A stretch of DNA of 64,000 nt from Guyanagaster necrorhizus (Eukaryota; Basidiomycota; Agaricomycetes; Agaricales; Physalacriaceae): the NCBI RefSeq assembly GCF_019112545.1, contig NW_025064934.1, forward strand, positions 177,868-241,867. The letters run 5' to 3'. This document shows positions 1 to 10,137 of this stretch, piece after piece. The notes below the pieces were generated by a model that saw only the letters and a list, made by a program, of their open reading frames with translations, was not told the origin of the DNA and did not search any database. Every line of letters starts with the position of its first letter. Position 1 is the first letter of the stretch. The position numbers and the translations under genes were made by a program.

Positions 1-2
1 GC

Positions 3-572
3 ATGCTCACGCGCCCTGCGCCTGGGTGCACGAATGCCGCCTCGCACCACCGAGTGATCACGTACGACCTTGCGGGGATGAAGCTCGTCGTGCGGGCCGA
101 GGTCGACGCGTGTTTACCCTCTGGCAAGGCGGCGGCCGCACATGCGCAACAACAACAACAACCACACGTTCCACCACAGTCCGCCCTGGTGGAGCTGACG
201 ACGAAATCGAAAAACAACTGTTCCCGTGCATCGAGGATGGCGTACAAGCACATGCAGATGTGTCTCGCGCAGACGCCCAATCTGATCTGCGGGACGCACC
301 AGTATGGTGTGTTCGGCAAGGTGGTGAGGAGGGAAATGTCGGATGAGGGGCGGGGCCAGAGGGAGGCGAAGCTTCGGCTGCTCAGAGATGCTCTGGGGAG
401 CATCCAGCAGCTGGTGGTCGACGCGGGGCGGGGCGGCAGGTTGACGCTTGTTTATAAGGATAGAGTGTTGAAGCTCTATCGGAGGAGCTCGATGAACAGT
501 CTGTTGCCTGAAGAGTATATGAGGATGTTCCAGCCGAACGCCTCGGTCTTTTTTCGATTGTTTAATAGGTGA
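3..572 (+). CDS. C-terminal exon of a conserved fungal protein of unknown function
   Basis: An open frame runs from the window edge to a TGA at 570-572, so the 5' part of the gene lies outside the window and the first few codons may be intronic. The protein has the pattern seen in a large fungal family of unknown role that is often auto-annotated as geranylgeranyl pyrophosphate synthetase-like: YDLAGMKLVVRAEVDACLP, then a short Gln run, then VELTTKSK, then CLAQTPNLICGTHQYGVF and a charged C-terminal half ending LLPEEYMRMF. The spacing of an acidic EVDA and a later ExxxK could fit a PD-(D/E)XK-like fold, but that is inference. The antisense frame over the same DNA is a shadow. The frame and its 3' end are clear; the function is not. 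Confidence 0.6.
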   Translation: MLTRPAPGCTNAASHHRVITYDLAGMKLVVRAEVDACLPSGKAAAAHAQQQQQPHVPPQSALVELTTKSKNNCSRASRMAYKHMQMCLAQTPNLICGTHQYGVFGKVVRREMSDEGRGQREAKLRLLRDALGSIQQLVVDAGRGGRLTLVYKDRVLKLYRRSSMNSLLPEEYMRMFQPNASVFFRLFNR

Positions 573-1268
573 TGGTGGCAAATGACTCTGAGAATGCGAC
601 TATACGACAGTGCACAGACCGAAGCGGCGTAAAGCAGCATCACAACTCCCCTCCCTTCTCTCATATGAGGCCGGAGACGTACTCTGCCTTTCCTTTCATC
701 TCAGCGATATCTTCATCTCCCATCTGAGAGGATCGAGCGCGTACATCTCTTCTTACCCGCTCTTTCTCCTGCTCTTCACCTAGAGGCTCCGCGTCTCTCC
801 GCTATCAACCGTACGAATTCTAGATACCGCACCGCTTCCTCCCCACAGAAGATCCTCAGGACTCCGCGGTATCGCACCTATGCGTCCGACTGGGTGCTAT
901 TAGAGCGGGACGTGGTTCTACCGGCGGAATTTCTGCGCTACTTGAGCGGACGGGGGGAATAGAGCACGTCATTTAGATGCCGATTGTGCGTCTGCGGAAA
1001 TACGAAAGACTTTGTTCTCCTTTGGTGGATGAAGAGCCTCGTTTTGACCGAGTGAGGAGGCACACGTCTCGGCAGTATTATCATCACTGCTCGATCTGTG
1101 TAGACAAGGTATCTGGAAGAACCATATGTGTGCACCGAGAGAAAAAATATCGAGCCTAGCAAGCTACCACTATCGCAAGACAGTCTCCGTTAATGAGATA
1201 TCAAAGCAAGTTTATTTATTTTTTCCAAGTACCCTTTATCCTCCTTGCAACAAAAAAAAAAACATTTT
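573..1268. other. Intergenic region between convergent genes
   Basis: About 700 bp lies between the stop of the + strand gene and the stop of the - strand dioxygenase gene, so it must hold both 3' UTRs. Short A-runs near 1250-1262 lie just beyond the dioxygenase stop. I see no coding frame with family similarity, RNA gene or repeat here. Confidence 0.5.
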
Positions 1269-2935
1269 CTAGACCGTCAGACCCTCAGAAGCATCAACAG
1301 CGCTGGCGGACGCTTCCGCGCCCTCGGCCAAAGACACGGTAGGGATGACACCGACGGGGTTGGAGTCGCTGGTGTCGAAAATGGCGGTGGTGTCGACGCC
1401 GACGGTGATGTATCCGACGAGACCGTCCTCGAGGGTGTCGCCCAGGAGTTCCGTAGATACGAAGGCGCTGTATCCGTCGTTGTTGGCTCCGCTGATGATG
1501 GAGTCCGCCTGGATTCATTACGGAGTCAGCACTAGTTAGTTGGTATACTACTGAAGAAGAGGAGGAAGGATGGACATCGTTCGTAACACGGGTGAGGGTA
1601 CTCAAGTGGGCTGTGTAAGCTTCGATTTCGTACACTTGGTTGATGAGGGATTCTTGGAAGAACAGTTGGCTGTAATGTAATGAGAAAAGGTGATGATAAT
1701 CATCGAGAGTACTCGCCCGACGTGTTGGATGCTCGAAGTCGCGAGAGTGTTGGTGCCGTCCTCGGAAACGGACCCATTGACGCTAGACGTGTGTGTGGTA
1801 TTGTGACTCCGAGGTTAACTTGATAAAGAAAATAGGGACGAACTGGACGGCAATATCTGGGTATGATGTCAGGATGGATGGATTCAAAGCGTAAGAAGAG
1901 GGCTCGAGCTTACGGATGTGGGTCGTACGCGAGGCGTAATATCCTGGGAAGATCGTAAGGAACCTGATAGTCGCAATCAACAACTCGCAAAAGTGGGGGG
2001 GGTTAGGAGAAATCGTACTCGGCGATACCGTTCTCGTCAGTTGCAGTGAACCCGTGGAGGAACGCCTTGTCATCAGTGGTTCCGTCCGAGCGGAGTGTCA
2101 CACCTAAAAAAATGGATACACGATGAGTTAGTCAAGACGAACCGTCGTAGGGCTCGACAGTGTCCGGGTCAATCCCGGTGTATCCACTGGAATGCTCCAA
2201 TTAAAAAAGCAGCACAGGATGGTGAAAGGAATGGTAAATGGTTACCTGTAAATGCCGTCTGCGTTGCAGTGCTGGTAAAGGAGAGGTAAAACGAAGAGGG
2301 AACAAAGCAGAGAGAGAACGCGCGAGTCTACCCAGAAGTCAATGTATGCGCCCTCAATCGGCTCGCACGTATCAACGTCGACTATAAACCATCATGGTTA
2401 GAAAAAAACGCACGTTCCATTCCAGAAGTAGAAGCAGACACACTCAGTCCGATATCCAGGTACAAATCGATACCGTCAGAGCCCTCACGAATATCACGAC
2501 GGTACAGCTCCCCTGAAAAGAGTTCAGCGGCGACAGTGGTTCTACGTCGCAGCCATACGGACCGTCAACGTAGTAGGGCCCAAAGATCGTGTCCGGGGAC
2601 AAAATGCAAGTGTCGTTCTGGATGGTAGGATACTTGGCTCGCGCTTCCAGATCCAGGCCGCGCGCAGCGAGCTTGGTGGTGGTGTCCTCGCTGAGGCGGC
2701 GCTGGAGACTTCGACGGCGGGCTTCCGCGAGGCTGCGCGTGCGCTTGGCGATAGTCGGCGCAGCCGGCGGCACCCCTGCGCGTGACTTGTCCCCAAACAA
2801 AGATCAGAAACGGTGGTGCGGAAAACGCGTTCGAAAAATACCTGAGGGCACTGGGGACGACGCCTTGTGCGGGTGTGCCGGAGTCGACGAAAGGAGCGAG
2901 AGCGCGAGGGTGGCGAGAGTGAATACTGAGCGCAT
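1269..2935 (-). CDS. Secreted intradiol ring-cleavage dioxygenase-like protein
   Basis: Spliced by eye into 12 exons (high to low: 2935-2842, 2775-2563, 2512-2444, 2381-2332, 2271-2246, 2186-2143, 2103-2019, 1963-1914, 1856-1844, 1782-1717, 1669-1576, 1508-1269), giving 347 aa with all phases consistent. It starts with a signal peptide (MRSVFTLATLALSLLSS). Family landmarks follow in order: CILSPDTIFGPYYVDGELYR, a DVDTCEPIEGAYIDFWHCNA stretch, YSGYTGIDPDTVEPYDG, then FPGYYASRTTHIH. Likely Fe(III) ligands are Tyr150, Tyr203, His209 and His211, as expected for the intradiol dioxygenase fold that opens catechol-type rings with O2. The secreted form with this C-terminal extension is common in wood- and litter-associated basidiomycetes, so a role on extracellular aromatics is plausible. 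Intron 10 (1716-1670) needs a GC donor; exon 9 is only 13 nt. No frame break is seen. Confidence 0.88.
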
Positions 2936-4262
2936 CTTAAGAACGAGTCAGGAGATTTTTTGGTGATCCATGGCGAGCTCATTACGCCTCTTTTTAAACA
3001 AAGAGTCGCGTCGCCACCGCGGGGATTCCTGTAATCTGCCTCCGAACTGCGCTTCGCACCACATGCCCAGAGTCGCTAATGTGTGCGTTCTCATTGGTTC
3101 GCCCGAACGAGTCTAAGCAAAAGAACATTCTGCTCCAACCTGCTGCAAAGTGCCAAGAGCACGATCGTTCGCTGATCGCGTGGCCAGAAAGATGGTAAAG
3201 GCCCGAGATTGAAAAAATTCAGCGTTCGTTGTTTGTTGCGACCCCGAGATGGATGACGCGAATCCAACCAACTGACCGTAAAAGTCATGAAAATCTCATA
3301 ATGGGGAACTGCGCAGGGATCCTGGAAATTTCTGGCAGTCGGCTGGGCGTGCCTCGCCCAGACATTCGCGAGTGCCCGGTCCGACGCGTCGTTATTGGAG
3401 AGACGATCTCATGATCAGTAAACACGAACAACGGGGACGACCACAGTAAATTTCTGAGCCTGATACCGACACGCTGAGACGCACATGTCAAGAGTGAATG
3501 AATTTCTCGACAGAGAAACCTTACCCGTCATTTCTTTGTAGAAGAAATGGGTCTCACAAAGACCGAGGGATTGACAGTGACCGGCCGCCGATGGGAAATC
3601 GCTTAATGTTGCAATTTCGTGAGTCCAGGTGGAACAAGTCACCTCTGCCGGCAGGAAAATGGCTCACATCCGAGGTTGGGGATAGAGCCGTGCAGAGAGA
3701 CGCACCTGAGAGGTTCCGGGCGGATTTTCAGCCTCGAAAATGTATATAATAACTCCATGTGCATGAAAGGCACATGTGTGGTTGCTTTGGTATAGCCCTG
3801 GAACCGCAGATGAACTTCAAAGCTGTATGGCGCTGAGGAGGATTTAGATGTCTGAGCACTGCATACGAAGTTGCGTGGATCGAGCACCATAGCAGGAAAA
3901 TTATCGTATGGAAGCAGAAAGACCAAGATTTGAAATAAAACAGAAGGTCATCGTGGTCTTGAACAACGCCGAATAAGTAGCACAGCCTTCAGGAACGGGC
4001 GATCTTTGCTTACTGGGTCCATGCTGTGTAAACTAGAGGGATGTAGCAGTGCTACATCTTGTATACTTGCGTCTGACGTGCCATGATGGTATTGGCCTCA
4101 GCCGCCTCATAGCCAATCCCCACAGTTCTTGTATACTTTCTGTAATTTCTAGTACTTTTCCACATACCAGTACAATCATTAATGGAAGGGATAAGTTAAA
4201 TCACAGAGCCCAGAAGAGAGTTTAACAAAGGAGTGCTATCCGAGTGTAAGTTCATGTCGGAT
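2936..4262. other. Intergenic region, dioxygenase promoter side and amylase 3' side
   Basis: About 1.3 kb between the dioxygenase start and the amylase-like stop, both on the - strand. It should contain the dioxygenase promoter and the amylase 3' UTR. Only short six-frame ORFs without family similarity occur. A perfect 9-bp hairpin lies at 4040-4058. A TATATAA-like string near 3742 is too far from either gene to assign. Confidence 0.45.
4040..4058. repeat. Perfect 9-bp inverted repeat (short hairpin)
   Basis: GATGTAGCA and TGCTACATC flank a single G. It lies about 200 bp past the stop of the amylase-like gene in the direction of that gene's transcription, so it could be in the 3' UTR or just be chance. 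No function can be assigned. Confidence 0.4.
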
Positions 4263-6397
4263 TCAGATGAAAGAATGGAATGTTGCGATTAAACCAACGA
4301 AAGTAGCAACGCCGGACACCAGTAGATGATCAATTGTGATTCTGCGCGCGCCATTCTGTGCTGCTCCAGTACAAAGTGTCCCTTTGCTATCCAGATATCG
4401 CGCGAGTAAGATGACCTAGCCACGTTTTGTGAGGTGATTTGTGGTAGAACATCCGAAGAACTTACTTGAGGCAGGCCATACCTCGACTCTACGGTCAGGC
4501 TACCAGTGACGGGATCGACGTTGTAAGGCTGACACGTCAATACATCTATCAAAGTCTGCCCCTTCAAAAAGAGACCAGCATCTTCGGGTATGGTCCATGT
4601 AGCCGTGCTAGAGTTTCCGGCATTCGTAAGAAGAGCAAGGAGAGGAGGTTTGGATACCGCTATCACATTGTCGTTTGACTGAGGAATGAAGGTCATCTGA
4701 TGGGTCGTTAGTTTCATGGACAAATGTAGAGAACCGTGGGGTCTTGTCCTACCTGGGTGGTCAAGAAGTCCTGTTTCGAATTGATGGCAAGCTTTCGTAC
4801 GGCATTCAAGTTAGTCATATGTTGCACGAGCGGCTTTTGGTAGACGCGGTAGTAACTTGACCATAATCTATTTCAAGCAAGGTCCAATAAGCGCTGGTCA
4901 AATAAGCGTATTTGGTACGTACGGTTCGTGGTTACTGGGGACAGCACCACCTTGAAAACCCTGTTCCTGTCCTACAACGTCAATTAGCACTGCGATACAG
5001 TCTTCAAGAAGGTAACGTACCGTAGTAAACGATAGGTATGCCGTCGTGAATGAACGGCCAAGTGACAGCATTCTTAATCAGAGACTCATCCTTTGTAAAA
5101 GACGGGAAGCGAGGCTGATCATAGTTCTCCACGAAAGATCCAGTCATGCATAGGCCACTAGCATACTTTTCTTGCGATTCGATGACGGTGCTCATGAGGC
5201 TGTCGAAATTGCCATTCGTATCGGAAAAGGCATCCGTCATCGTGAACCAGGTCGGATAATCGAGTACAGCGTCGAGGACCTCTATCCAGCTACTTAGGTC
5301 AATACATGAATAAGCAGATACAGAACCACGAACGAGTGTAATCGCTTGTATAGCTGACATTGTCGCTGAGAATCTGATAGTAATGGCATCAAAATGAATC
5401 TCCTACTAATTCATAGTAGATGACATACCTCACCCATAGCGAATACGCCCGCCGCCCCGGTGAAATCGCGCCAGAATGATTGGCGAATATACCGAGCGGC
5501 TGAGATTCGCAGACCATCAATATGATACTCCAGCACTAGATCCTGGATCCAGTTCCTGAGCATCTCGAAGTTTGTCGGGTTTTCGGTGTCGATATCAAGG
5601 AGTGGGAGACTGAAAACAGGAGTCAGTAGAAGCTGATTATCTATTTGAGATGGGGTCGTACCTGGCATCTCCGAGCCAGCATTGTTCGACCTCGGTTTGG
5701 TTCGAATTGTCGGTTATGAAGCATTGAGGATGGAAATCATTCACTGATGTGAATGGAGTTAGAGAAGAAAAATCAAAGGATTGTGGGATTTTATCTGAGA
5801 TGTTAGTCGGGGTAGCTGCATAGCTTGATACGCGAAAATGAGGTCATTGAGTTTCGACATTAGCATTATGGACTTACTGATTAACAAGCACGTCGACCAT
5901 GAGATACATATCTCGATCATGAAGCGCGGAACTGAGCGATTTCAAGTCACCAGGTGTACCGAATTTTGGGTTGAGGACGTTTAAATCTCGGGTCCAATAG
6001 CTTCCGTGAGAATCAGCATGATAAAGCGGAATGAAATGTCCATGCTTGCCCGTGATATGCATCCCCATAAGCTGTTTCCTCTTCAATGTTCGCTGAAACG
6101 GGAGAGATCCAGACAGCATCGAAGCCAATGTTCTGTATATAGTCAAGATGGTTGATGAGGCCCTGCCATGTTCCACCGCAGTATTTTCTTGCTTTGGGAT
6201 CACAAGGACTAGCAGAGTCATTAGCCGTTGCAAATCTGTCGATGACGACCTGTTTACGAGTAGGATAAGCAATAAGGATAGACCTTTTGAAACATTCAGC
6301 GCACCTGGTATATCGACCTCGATCGCCAATCGGCGGCCGATGCTGCAAATGCTGGCACGACAAAAAAGAGTGTAGTCGCGAGAGAACGAAACAGCAT
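4263..6397 (-). CDS. GH13 alpha-amylase-like protein lacking the canonical nucleophile
   Basis: Eleven exons join in phase (6397-6305, 6249-6050, 6000-5878, 5823-5662, 5609-5429, 5373-5330, 5289-5021, 4971-4923, 4867-4753, 4696-4466, 4415-4263) into about 539 aa; the exon 6 donor could also be 3 nt downstream. Residues 1-22 form a signal peptide (MLFRSLATTLFFVVPAFA). GH13_1 landmarks compared with TAKA-amylase: AYHGYW; region I DVLVNH (His139 is created across a splice); FHPQCFI and CWLGD; region II DGLRISAARYI (residues 224-234), where Ser229 replaces the nucleophile Asp and RY replaces KH; region III GE (Glu253); region IV FVENYDQPRF, where Tyr324 replaces His but Asp325 remains. The C-terminus ends in a hydrophobic segment (HLLVSGVATFVGLIATF) like a GPI signal. 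Intron 2 (6049-6001) is GC-AG. The reading frame is intact, so this may be an inactive or altered paralogue. Starch hydrolysis should not be assumed. Confidence 0.87.
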
Positions 6398-6606
6398 GGC
6401 GGGTTGCAGGTAACGAAGACTGGGGAACCTGCTTTAAACGAACATCTAAAAGTCCAATGGTCAGCCAACAGTACATATTTAGAGCATTAAAGTGAAAAAA
6501 ATGAAGGCATGGTCAATACCAGATATTGAATCATTTGTCGCAAGAATGACCACGTGCAGACGTGATCCTTCGGTAGATCTGAGTTTTGGATGAGAAGGAA
6601 GCATCG

Positions 6607-7017
6607 TCACTCTGGAGTTGTCGTCAAGCATTCGTCCGTAAATAGAGTCACGGGATCTTGAATGGCTACGGAAGGTGATGAATCTTCTGAGAAAGAAAAG
6701 TAGAGAAGGGCGAATAGAAGCAGACCGAAGGATGCAGCATAAACAGTCAGAGCTGAGAACTCGGCATAAATTGGTGTTCGGGAGGTGAAGTCTGTTGGGA
6801 TTTTGCTGGAAAGTTCTAGAAAGGGCAATCTGGCATCATGCCGAGAGTTGACGAGTAAGCTCGAGAGAAAGAGAAAGTTGTAGTAAATTCTAGATATAAG
6901 CCTGGAGAGTATAAATACAAGCTCTGTAGGAGCTGTAGAATAAGAAGTTCATTCCATCTGGCCTTACCAGCCTGGAGTCTACCCTGCGCATCACCGAGGA
7001 TTTCCAACGAAGTCCAT
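6607..7017 (-). pseudogene. Possible small single-pass membrane protein ORF split by a solo LTR
   Basis: Reading on the - strand, an ATG at 7017 begins MDF and then enters the 217-bp solo LTR, where it stops. Without the LTR and one copy of its 5-bp duplication, the frame would run on to the TGA at 6607-6609, giving about 61 aa. Beyond the insertion it shows a hydrophobic stretch (ALTVYAASFGLLLFALLYF) followed by an acidic/polar tail. No family is recognised. It could be a chance frame or an exon of a larger lost gene. It lies between the amylase and P450 genes. Confidence 0.3.
6793..7009 (+). mobile_element. Solo LTR (copy 1 of a 217-bp Copia-type family)
   Basis: Begins TGTTGGGATTTTGC and ends GATTTCCAACG (expected CCAACA), exactly 217 bp, flanked by the 5-bp direct repeat AAGTC (6788-6792 and 7010-7014). 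A GTATAAATAC TATA-like box near 6909 sets the orientation. A second copy of identical length is at 29,173-29,389. No internal element sequence is attached, so it arose by LTR-LTR recombination. This copy keeps more CpG sites than the second one. Confidence 0.92.
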
Positions 7018-7255
7018 TCAGGAGTGGTGAGTGTTATGAACTGACCTTCTATTTCGCGGTGTAGAATAGTTGATGGTCTTGAGCCTCATAATTGGGCTAG
7101 TTTTGTCGTCACACGGAGATAACGTTGAAAATTGGCACGGATAACACCGGAGGGTTGCAGGGGTTAAGCGATTTACGATGGCATAAAAACGGATAGAAGG
7201 AGGGTAAACTTCATTAGTCCATGAATTCATACACAAATGTCGCCGGGTCCAATAG

Positions 7256-9602
7256 TCATTGTTCGGAACTTAGGATGTAGTCTTCAGCCTCCTTCGATCG
7301 AGGCTTGATCGAACATTTGAAAGGTTCCGGTAGACTTTTGCAGGATTGTCGATCAGTGCAACTGAGATATTAAAGAAAAACGCGTTGCGTACCAAACCAG
7401 TCCTGTATAAACTTTGTCACTCGGTTCTATAATCATGCCATTTTCATCGACTGCTTTCGTGATATCGAAGACGGCAAGTATCGAAGCCACAGTAATCCAT
7501 ACAGATGCGTAGGCCAAATGCCTTCCTGGACATATCCTGCAAAGATTCTTTCAGGGAATCATTTTAGTGGCCGAAGGAACATGTCAAACCTTCGACCATA
7601 ACCAAACGCTACTATGGTGGGATCTTTGACTGTAAGATCCAGTCTCCCATTTTTCATGAATCGGTCAGGATTGAAGGAAAAAGGATCCGGATACGCCACC
7701 TGCAGATGATGAGAAATTAGATCCTGTAAGAGTCACGGAGAAGTGCGAACCTCATCGTGAAGAATTGCCCTGGATAATTGTTAAACAAATTATAGGATAT
7801 TTATCTAAAACTCGCGTACCATGTGTTGGGAACAACCACAGAACCAGCAGGAAGCCGATAGCCTTTATAGACGTCATCTATTTCGAGAAGATGCGGTATC
7901 GCTGTCCAATAACTTTGAGATATGCAACGACACGTTCGTTTCCCCAGCGGCCTTACCAATGGGAGTAACATTTTTCCATCGCAACACTTCTTTGACGATT
8001 GCTGTGACATAAGGCATTGATTCCTGGTCATCGAATGTGGGGAGTCTTTCCTGATGGAGAACTCGATCGATCTCTGCTTGCCCTTTTCTTTGTGCTTCCG
8101 GGTTAAACAGTGCCCCAAGAATAAATGTCGCGAATGCAGAAACGGTCTATACACGGGAGGGTGAGATATGCTTTTAGGCAACAAATGTGTGGGATTTACC
8201 GTGTCCGACCCAGCTTCAATGACAACAATCAGTTCCGTTGACATCAGCGTTGATTGAAGAAACTGACCGGCATACATAGTTCCAGCAGTATTCTTGATGA
8301 TCCGTTGTTGGCATGCCATATCTTGCTCGGCACCTATCCTATCCAAATTGGAGGAAGTGAAGGACGGTTTGTACGAACCATCAGCCTAGAGATAGAAGCA
8401 CTGTTACCATTATGCAATTGCAGCAATCAATACCCAACTGACGATTTGGCGGATCGTCTCGCCATATGGGATGTCGACCATCCTTCGAGCCAATACTTTC
8501 CATTCTTTAGCTGTCCGCTGGAATCCAGCCCCCGGGAACCATTCTGGAGTGTACTCAGTCGCACGTCAGACAGCGAACAATGAGCAGAGGTTACCTGGTA
8601 CGTATTTCAAAATCGGTAGAAAGTCCTGTTGATTATGTGTGAGCTGTCGACAATCCAAGAACAGAAAATGCCGGCATACCACCAAGAAGGTTCCCGGTAC
8701 AACAGCGAGCCCGACAGTGTGCATTGCATCTTCTGCGACGGCAACGAAAGGGTCTCCATCTGGAAGGATATCAATACCGTACGTTATAGACATGATGACA
8801 CGGGCAGCCATACTGCAGTGATTGGTTATTACTAAAACTGCATCACGACCATTGTCACTCACTAACGAAGGTGGGTCATGAAGTCTTCAGGCCTGTCCAA
8901 TAACCGTCGTAGTAGTTCGCGAGTAGCATCAAGCACCTGAGGATGGAAGTGCAATGCCGCTTTGGCGTTCAATGTCTGCTGGCAAAGGCGGCGGTGGGCA
9001 CGCCTAAAATGCACGTCGAGTTTGTCATCAAATTTGGTACGGAAAAACTGAATTACCAATCGTTTCCTAGAATTACTCTTCTCAGAGACGCCGAAATCAA
9101 CGGTGAAAGATCAGCTTACCGTAGGGCATGAGGCCTACCAGAAAGTCCCATCCCATCAATTCTCTAACCATTGAGAGATGAGCTCTATGCGTTTCAATGT
9201 ATTGAGCTTCTTCTACGACCACCAGAATAGGAGAAATATTTACCTGCTTGAATAAATTGACGATCGTTTATCGAGAAGATCAGAAGTAGCTTCCAACGAG
9301 TTGAGGACAATAATGGAAGTTCCAACCACGTCGAGATGTATGATATCGGAGTCTGCACCAGCTTCAGCATTTCAGTTTCGTTTCCAGACACAGAAAATAA
9401 TATCACCGTGCTCTTTCCCCCATCTATGATACGTCTCCCACTCGAACGAAGTAGGCATGTCTTTGAGATTCCCGATAAGGAATCGCTTCTTGGGACCAGG
9501 GGGCAGAGAGAGTTGCCAAGACTGAGACCTGCGCAAGTGCAGAAGTACAGCCAGGGCGATAGAGATGATGCCAGCGATGATGTCAAGGTAAATCATGGTC
9601 AT
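7256..9602 (-). CDS. Cytochrome P450 monooxygenase (membrane-anchored, class II fungal type)
   Basis: Sixteen exons join in phase (9602-9407, 9352-9244, 9184-9120, 9066-9057, 9003-8863, 8812-8680, 8625-8595, 8543-8443, 8385-8268, 8213-8200, 8146-7957, 7901-7820, 7769-7751, 7699-7590, 7536-7393, 7334-7256) into 513 aa, the usual length. It has an N-terminal membrane anchor, the LPPGPKKRFLIGNL hinge, FEWETYHRWGKE, C-helix WRAHRRL (W completed from a 10-nt microexon), I-helix AAGSDTT (residues 301-307), ExxR KEVLRW (Glu359, Arg362), PDRF and the haem loop FGYGRRICPGRHLA with Cys442 as thiolate ligand. All catalytic landmarks are intact. It would use O2 and electrons from an ER P450 reductase; the substrate is unknown. 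Start at 9602 is the first ATG; an alternative ATG lies 6 nt downstream. The style is that of multicopy basidiomycete P450 clans often labelled O-methylsterigmatocystin oxidoreductase-like. Confidence 0.93.
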
Positions 9603-10137
9603 CGTTACCAATGAAGCTGTGCGAGAGTCGGTATTATTATGTTCGAATACCCCCCGGAGAAGTCACGGCACCGATGGACTGCTTCGATATCGGTGGATCA
9701 AAACATGATGTCTTCCTGTGAAAGTGCCCAGGAAGGTAAGTTCTTCTCGAGAGGGGGGGAAGCTGGCCCGTTGTCGTTTTAATTGAGTGGAATATTTGAA
9801 ATAGACAAAGTGATGAACATTAGCTTACAAGACCGCTTCAACTTTTTGAATACGTGCGTCCAGAAATTGTGCTGGCTTTCGGAGTAAAACCCATATTTTG
9901 GACCAACAGATGCAGCCGCAGTAACAGCGAAAATGCCTTCGCTACTGCCAGTGGGTGTCCACAAGGCTTGCGGCTTAAAGTTTGAAGTCGGGGATATACC
10001 GTATTCAGTCGAAGACGGCCTGCTTGCCCCCGAGGTCACGGTCGTGGTATGATATTATATGCTCATATCACTAGTGCCGACCTAGCCAGCCACCTCTAAA
10101 GGGGAGACCTGTGTCAAGAAGGTCAGTCGACACCCAA
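9603..10137. other. P450 upstream region
   Basis: About 530 bp between the P450 start and the first transposon remnant. It must hold the P450 promoter. I see no strong TATA box in the expected place, no family-like coding frame and no repeat. Confidence 0.4.

Noticed and set aside
5824..5878. Loss of the region I histidine in the amylase-like gene (VNQ)
   Set aside because: The apparent Gln arises from reading into the intron; splicing CA to C restores His139.
5874..6476. 200-codon frame on the - strand as a start for the amylase gene
   Set aside because: It lies in a different frame over the first exons. The spliced frame from 6397 gives a signal peptide and GH13 motifs.
7801..8346. 181-codon frame on the - strand taken as one protein
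   Set aside because: It is three P450 exons read through their introns; splicing gives the conserved I-helix, ExxR and following sequence.
1269..9602. Biosynthetic or aromatic-degradation gene cluster
   Set aside because: Only three genes of unrelated type (dioxygenase, amylase-like, P450) share a strand; there is no core enzyme, regulator or transporter.
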